Assembly (NCBI GenBank): GCA_902494765.1
Contig: CABUUK010000062.1
Coordinates: 1 to 9,163, forward strand
Direction: 5' to 3'
DNA from: an uncultured Collinsella sp.
Lineage (GTDB): Bacteria; Actinomycetota; Coriobacteriia; Coriobacteriales; Coriobacteriaceae
DNA length: 9,163 nt
Within the stretch, counting starts at the first letter, position 1; each line of letters starts with the position of its first letter. Positions 6,554-9,163 of this stretch are shown here, piece after piece. The notes below the pieces were generated by a model. The model searched no databases and was not told the DNA's origin. It saw only the letters and a list, made by a program, of their open reading frames with translations. The translations under genes and the position numbers were made by a program.

Positions 6554-6769
6554 GCACTGACTTTTCTGAATGCCGGGCCCGAATTAGTTAACCTGGCTCC
6601 CGGGGCGGACCGGAGGGCATGAAGTTTGTCGTGAGTTCCGCACGCAAAGGAAAGCACTTAATGTGCTTTCCGTCTTGCGCAGGACTGTAGAGCAGCAAAC
6701 TTCATGCCCTCCGGTCCGCCCCGGGAGCCACTGCTAAGTTATCCCCCGGCATTCAGAAAATCTAAGTGC
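6554..6769. repeat. Large composite inverted repeat (about 216 nt) upstream of groES
   Basis: Nested complementary arms are directly visible. The outermost pair is GCACT (6554-6558) with AGTGC (6765-6769). Next is a perfect 16-bp pair (6562-6577 with 6745-6760, TTTTCTGAATGCCGGG in the left arm). After unpaired segments of 16 and 14 bases comes a perfect 35-bp pair (6594-6628 with 6696-6730). A partly complementary zone encloses an innermost 9-bp hairpin, GGAAAGCAC-TTAAT-GTGCTTTCC (6649-6671), with CGCAA/TTGCG just outside it. The whole could fold as one very long hairpin in RNA or as a cruciform in DNA. No transposase, CRISPR spacing or tRNA-like feature is present, and I see no clear target-site duplication. 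It may be a MITE-like element or a structured RNA/regulatory element. The 423-base gene-free region 6475-6897 consists of this, the terminator before it and the groES control region after it. Confidence 0.9.
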
Positions 6770-6770
6770 C

Positions 6771-6787
6771 AAAAAATAAGATTTTTT
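6771..6787. repeat. AT-only inverted repeat at the edge of the large inverted repeat
   Basis: AAAAAAT (6771-6777) and ATTTTTT (6781-6787) are perfect complements around AAG. This A/T-tract block directly follows the large inverted repeat and precedes the candidate groES control motifs. It could act as bent DNA or an UP-element-like sequence; its function is unproven. Confidence 0.5.
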
Positions 6788-6789
6788 GA

Positions 6790-6876
6790 CTCCGTGTTGT
6801 ATAACCCGCCATTCGTGGGTACCATTCAACGCGTACGCAAACAAAAAGGGTTAATTCGCGTGGTATAACCGCGCGG
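6790..6876 (+). promoter_or_regulatory. Candidate groES promoter/operator region with two TATAACC motifs
   Basis: Two similar segments, CGTGTTGTATAACCCGC (6794-6810) and CGCGTGGTATAACCGCGC (6857-6874), lie 64 bases apart. The second forms a dyad: 6857-6864 can pair with 6868-6875 around AAA-type bases, with one G-T pair. TATAAC at 6864-6869 is a good -10 box and would put the start of transcription about 20 bases before the groES start codon. However, neither copy has a consensus -35 box at 16-18 bases; TTGACT at 6786-6791 is only 8 bases from the first copy. They may be promoter elements, operator copies, or both. I see no CIRCE (TTAGCACTC-N9-GAGTGCTAA) or HAIR (CTTGAGT-N7-ACTCAAG) operator here. 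Confidence 0.4.
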
Positions 6877-6897
6877 CCCAAAAAGGAGGAGACAAGC

Positions 6898-7191
6898 ATG
6901 TCGTCTTTGAAGCCGCTTGCAGATCGTGTTCTGGTCAAGCCCGACGAGGCCGAGCAGAAGACCGCTTCTGGTCTGTATATTGCCAGCAACGCTCAGGAGA
7001 AGCCGCAGCGTGGCACCATCGTTGCCGTGGGCGCCGGCAAGGTCAACGACAAGGGTGAGCGCATCCCCATGGACGTCAAGGTTGGCGACGTTGTCATCTA
7101 CGGTAAGTTCGGTGGCAACGAGGTCAAGGTCGACGGCGAGAAGTATCTGCTGATGCGCGCCGACGACATCTATGCTGTCGTCGAGGCCTAG
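6898..7191 (+). CDS. groES: Co-chaperonin GroES (Hsp10)
   Basis: This is the 97-residue GroES subunit, which forms the seven-membered lid that caps GroEL during ATP-driven protein folding in the cytoplasm. It is full length for the family. The N-terminus LKPLADRVLVKPDEAEQKTA is the family signature. The mobile loop that touches GroEL follows (SGLYIASNAQEKPQRG, about residues 24-39), then GTIVAVGAG, the roof region, VKVGDVVIYGKFGGNEVKVDGE, and the closing strand YLLMRADDIYAVVE. The start ATG has a near-perfect AAGGAGGA ribosome-binding site at 6883-6890. It is the first gene of an operon with groEL, 96 bases downstream. The C-rich codon choice fits high expression. Confidence 0.98.
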   Translation: MSSLKPLADRVLVKPDEAEQKTASGLYIASNAQEKPQRGTIVAVGAGKVNDKGERIPMDVKVGDVVIYGKFGGNEVKVDGEKYLLMRADDIYAVVEA

Positions 7192-7221
7192 TCTCGTCAG
7201 AATCTCTGATTCGTCTTTGAA

Positions 7222-7257
7222 CGCGCCCGCCGCATAGGACTCGGAAGCGGCGGCGCG
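7222..7257 (+). promoter_or_regulatory. GC-rich stem-loop between groES and groEL
   Basis: CGCGCCCGCCGC (7222-7233) can pair with GCGGCGGCGCG (7247-7257) to give an 11-bp stem with one bulged C and a 13-base loop. No T-tract follows directly, so it is probably not an efficient terminator. An mRNA-processing or stabilising element, or partial attenuator, between the two cistrons is plausible (inference). Confidence 0.5.
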
Positions 7258-7287
7258 AGTCACATTTCTTTTGGAGGATTACCTACC

Positions 7288-8925
7288 ATGGCAAAGATCA
7301 TTACGTTCAACACCGATGCCCGCGCTAAGCTTGCCAAGGGCGTCAACACTCTGGCCGACGCCGTTACCGTCACCATGGGCCCCAAGGGTCGCTACGTTGC
7401 GCTGCAGCGCACGTTCGGTGCCCCGACCATCACCAACGACGGCGTTTCCGTCGCCAAGGAGATCGAGCTCGAGGATAACATCGAGAACATGGGTGCTCAG
7501 CTGGTGAAGGAGGTCGCCACCAAGACCAACGACACCGTGGGTGACGGCACCACCACCGCAACCCTGCTCGCTCAGGCCATCGTCAACGACGGTCTGCGCA
7601 ACGTCGCCGCTGGCGCTAACCCGCTGGCCATCCGTCGCGGCATCGACAAGGCCGTCAACGCCGCCGTCGCCGAGATGAAGAAGCAGGCCAAGCCTGTCGA
7701 GACCAAGGAGCAGATCGCTTCCGTCGGTACCATCTCCGCCGGTGACCCCGAGGTCGGCGAGAAGATCGCCGAGGCTATGGAGGTCGTGGGCAAGGACGGC
7801 GTCATCACCGTCGAGGATTCCCAGACGTTCGATATCACCATCGACACCGTCGAGGGCATGCAGTTCGACAAGGGCTATGTCTCCGCTTACTTCGTCACGG
7901 ACAACGACCGCATGGAGGCCGTGATGAAGGATCCGTACATCCTCATCACCGACCAGAAGATCTCCAGCGTTCAGGACATCATGCCCGTTCTCGAGGCTGT
8001 CCAGCGCGCTGGCCGTGGCCTGCTCATCATCGCTGAGGACATCGACGGCGAGGCTCTGCCGACCCTGGTCCTCAACAAGATCCGTGGCGCCCTCAACGTC
8101 TGCGCCGTCAAGGCCCCGGGCTACGGCGATCGCCGCAAGCGCATCCTCGAGGACATCGCCGTCCTCACCGGTGGCCAGGCTGCCCTGGACGAGCTGGGCG
8201 TGAAGGTTGCTGACATCACCGCTGATATGCTCGGTACCGCTAAGTCCGTCACCATCTCCAAGGACAACACCGTCGTCGTCGGTGGCGCTGGCTCCAAGGA
8301 GGCCATCGACGCCCGTATCGCTCAGATCAAGGGCGAGATGGAGAACACCACCTCTGACTTCGACCGTGAGAAGCTCCAGGAGCGCCTGGCCAAGCTCTCC
8401 GGTGGCGTTGCCGTCATCAAGGTCGGCGCTGCTACCGAGTCCGAGCTCAAGGAGATCAAGCACCGCGTCGAGGACGCCCTGCAGGCTACCCGCGCTGCTG
8501 TCGAGGAGGGCATCGTCGCCGGTGGCGGCGTCGCCTTCATGGACGCTGCTCCTGCGCTCGACGCCGTTGAGCTCGACGACCCCGAGGAGAAGATCGGTGT
8601 CGACATCGTCAAGAAGGCTCTGACTGCTCCGGTCGCTACCATCGCCAAGAACGCTGGCTTTGAGGGCGCTGTCGTGGTCGACAAGGTTGCCGAGCTGCCC
8701 GCCGGCCAGGGTCTCAACTCTGCCAACGGCGAGTGGGGCGACATGATCGAGATGGGCGTCCTCGACCCCGTCAAGGTCAGCCGCGTCACCCTGCAGAACG
8801 CTGCTTCTGTCGCCAGCCTGATCCTCATCACCGAGGCCACCGTCTCCGATGTGCCCAAGAACACTCAGCTTGAGGACGCTATCGCTGCTGCCACCGCTGG
8901 TCAGCAGGGCGGCGGTATGTACTAA
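7288..8925 (+). CDS. groEL: Chaperonin GroEL (Hsp60)
   Basis: This is the 545-residue GroEL subunit, which forms the double seven-membered ring that encloses and folds client proteins with ATP and GroES in the cytoplasm. It is full length. Equatorial ATP-binding motifs are VTMGPKGRYV (28-37; the third and fourth residues from the end are usually N-V), ITNDGVSVAKEIELED (48-63) and VGDGTTTA (84-91, with Asp86 equivalent to E. coli Asp87). The apical domain is centred on VEGMQFDKGYVSAYF (188-202) and KAPGYGDRRK (275-284). The signature AATESELKEIKHRVEDAL (381-398) carries the catalytic Asp396, and VAGGG (410-414) contacts nucleotide. The tail ends GQQGGGMY, a short version of the Gly-Gly-Met repeats in E. 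coli GroEL. GGAGG (7273-7277) sets the start. Strong C-ending codon bias fits very high expression. Actinobacteria often carry extra groEL copies; whether this one is unique cannot be told here. Confidence 0.99.
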   Translation: MAKIITFNTDARAKLAKGVNTLADAVTVTMGPKGRYVALQRTFGAPTITNDGVSVAKEIELEDNIENMGAQLVKEVATKTNDTVGDGTTTATLLAQAIVNDGLRNVAAGANPLAIRRGIDKAVNAAVAEMKKQAKPVETKEQIASVGTISAGDPEVGEKIAEAMEVVGKDGVITVEDSQTFDITIDTVEGMQFDKGYVSAYFVTDNDRMEAVMKDPYILITDQKISSVQDIMPVLEAVQRAGRGLLIIAEDIDGEALPTLVLNKIRGALNVCAVKAPGYGDRRKRILEDIAVLTGGQAALDELGVKVADITADMLGTAKSVTISKDNTVVVGGAGSKEAIDARIAQIKGEMENTTSDFDREKLQERLAKLSGGVAVIKVGAATESELKEIKHRVEDALQATRAAVEEGIVAGGGVAFMDAAPALDAVELDDPEEKIGVDIVKKALTAPVATIAKNAGFEGAVVVDKVAELPAGQGLNSANGEWGDMIEMGVLDPVKVSRVTLQNAASVASLILITEATVSDVPKNTQLEDAIAAATAGQQGGGMY

Positions 8926-9000
8926 GGCCGACAAGGTCTAGAACTCCCACCGGGAATCCGGGGGCGTGACGGGGTTTCTCTCCGGAACGTCCTCGGACAT

Positions 9001-9045
9001 GCAAAGAGGCTCCGCATCGCGCTTCGCGCTGCGGAGCCTCTTTGC
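9001..9045. terminator. Long hairpin terminator between groEL and the convergent downstream gene
   Basis: GCAAAGAGGCTCCGCA (9001-9016) and its exact complement (9030-9045) form a 16-bp stem. A small inner hairpin, GCGC-TTC-GCGC (9019-9029), caps it. The stem base holds A and T runs on opposite arms, as in bidirectional terminators. The position 75 bases after groEL and 12 bases from the stop codon of the minus-strand gene suggests it ends both transcripts. The stretch 8926-9000 shows nothing else I can assign. Confidence 0.75.
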
Positions 9046-9057
9046 GTCCTGACGCTC

Positions 9058-9162
9058 CTATTTGGCAAGGTGTTTTTTAGAATCCATTTTGCGCTCGGCC
9101 TCGAAGGCTTGCCTGTCCCAATCGAGCGGAAGCCCCGCCTCGACCCATGCCTCGTAGGCCCT
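9058..9162 (-). CDS. C-terminal end of an unrecognised protein (truncated by window edge)
   Basis: On the minus strand an open frame runs in from the right edge and stops at TAG (complement of 9058-9060), giving 34 visible residues. They begin RAYEAWVEAGLPLDWDRQAF and end EAERKMDSKKHLAK. This reads as a polar, helical protein end with a Lys-rich tail, without membrane segments. The composition looks like a genuine protein, and the frame ends just before the shared terminator hairpin, in the right place for a convergent gene. I do not recognise the family, and the fragment is too short to assign a function. Confidence 0.6.
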   Translation of the reverse strand, partial: RAYEAWVEAGLPLDWDRQAFEAERKMDSKKHLAK

Positions 9163-9163
9163 C

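Noticed and set aside
6619..6705. Two short opposed frames inside the large inverted repeat (23 residues on plus, 6619-6690; 15 residues on minus, 6658-6705), both starting Met-Lys-Phe
   Set aside because: They start alike only because the arms are complementary. GGAGGG lies too close to each ATG, and the peptides are very short.
6786..6805. TTGACT and TATAAC read as a sigma-70 promoter
   Set aside because: Only 8 bases separate the boxes, whereas about 17 are needed. Each box may belong to a different element.
7279..8934. 551-residue open frame on the minus strand, antisense to groEL
   Set aside because: The frame stays open because of the strongly C-biased third positions of groEL. Its sequence is Gly/Asp/Leu/Val-rich with no recognisable domain.

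Overview
The window looks like a chromosomal segment of a high-GC actinobacterium, most likely class Coriobacteriia and possibly Collinsella. The evidence is the GC-rich coding sequence, the actinobacterial style of the GroES/GroEL proteins, and small membrane proteins with an N-terminal MFCxxCG zinc ribbon. The genus is inferred from general sequence character; no search was run.

Layout, left to right. (1) 3-338 (+) is the C-terminal end of a YitT-type membrane protein (DUF2179 domain). (2) 488-3098 (+) holds three small membrane-protein genes: a zinc-ribbon protein with about six membrane segments and a Pro-Ala repeat tail, a zinc-ribbon DUF4234-like protein, and a DUF2752-like protein with a CPGCGMTR motif. 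A terminator-like hairpin separates the first from the second, and a strong 17-bp hairpin ends the group. (3) 3205-4668 (-) is an M20-family metallo-amidohydrolase, transcribed divergently from 4837-6474 (+), an amidohydrolase-3 (YtcJ-like) enzyme. (4) 6475-6897 has no gene. It holds a terminator, a striking inverted repeat of about 216 nt with a perfect 35-bp arm pair, an AT-only hairpin, and two copies of a TATAACC-centred motif next to groES. (5) 6898-8925 (+) is the groES-groEL chaperonin operon with a GC-rich stem-loop between the genes. (6) A long hairpin at 9001-9045 lies between groEL and a convergent, truncated, unrecognised gene on the minus strand (9058-9162).

Functionally, GroES and GroEL form one chaperonin machine. 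The two hydrolases share an intergenic control region and may be scavenging enzymes, but their substrates are not visible. The three small membrane proteins may form a module because of their proximity and shared zinc-ribbon architecture, but they have no assignable function. The least explained feature is the large inverted repeat upstream of groES, which could be a miniature mobile element or a structured RNA or regulatory element.
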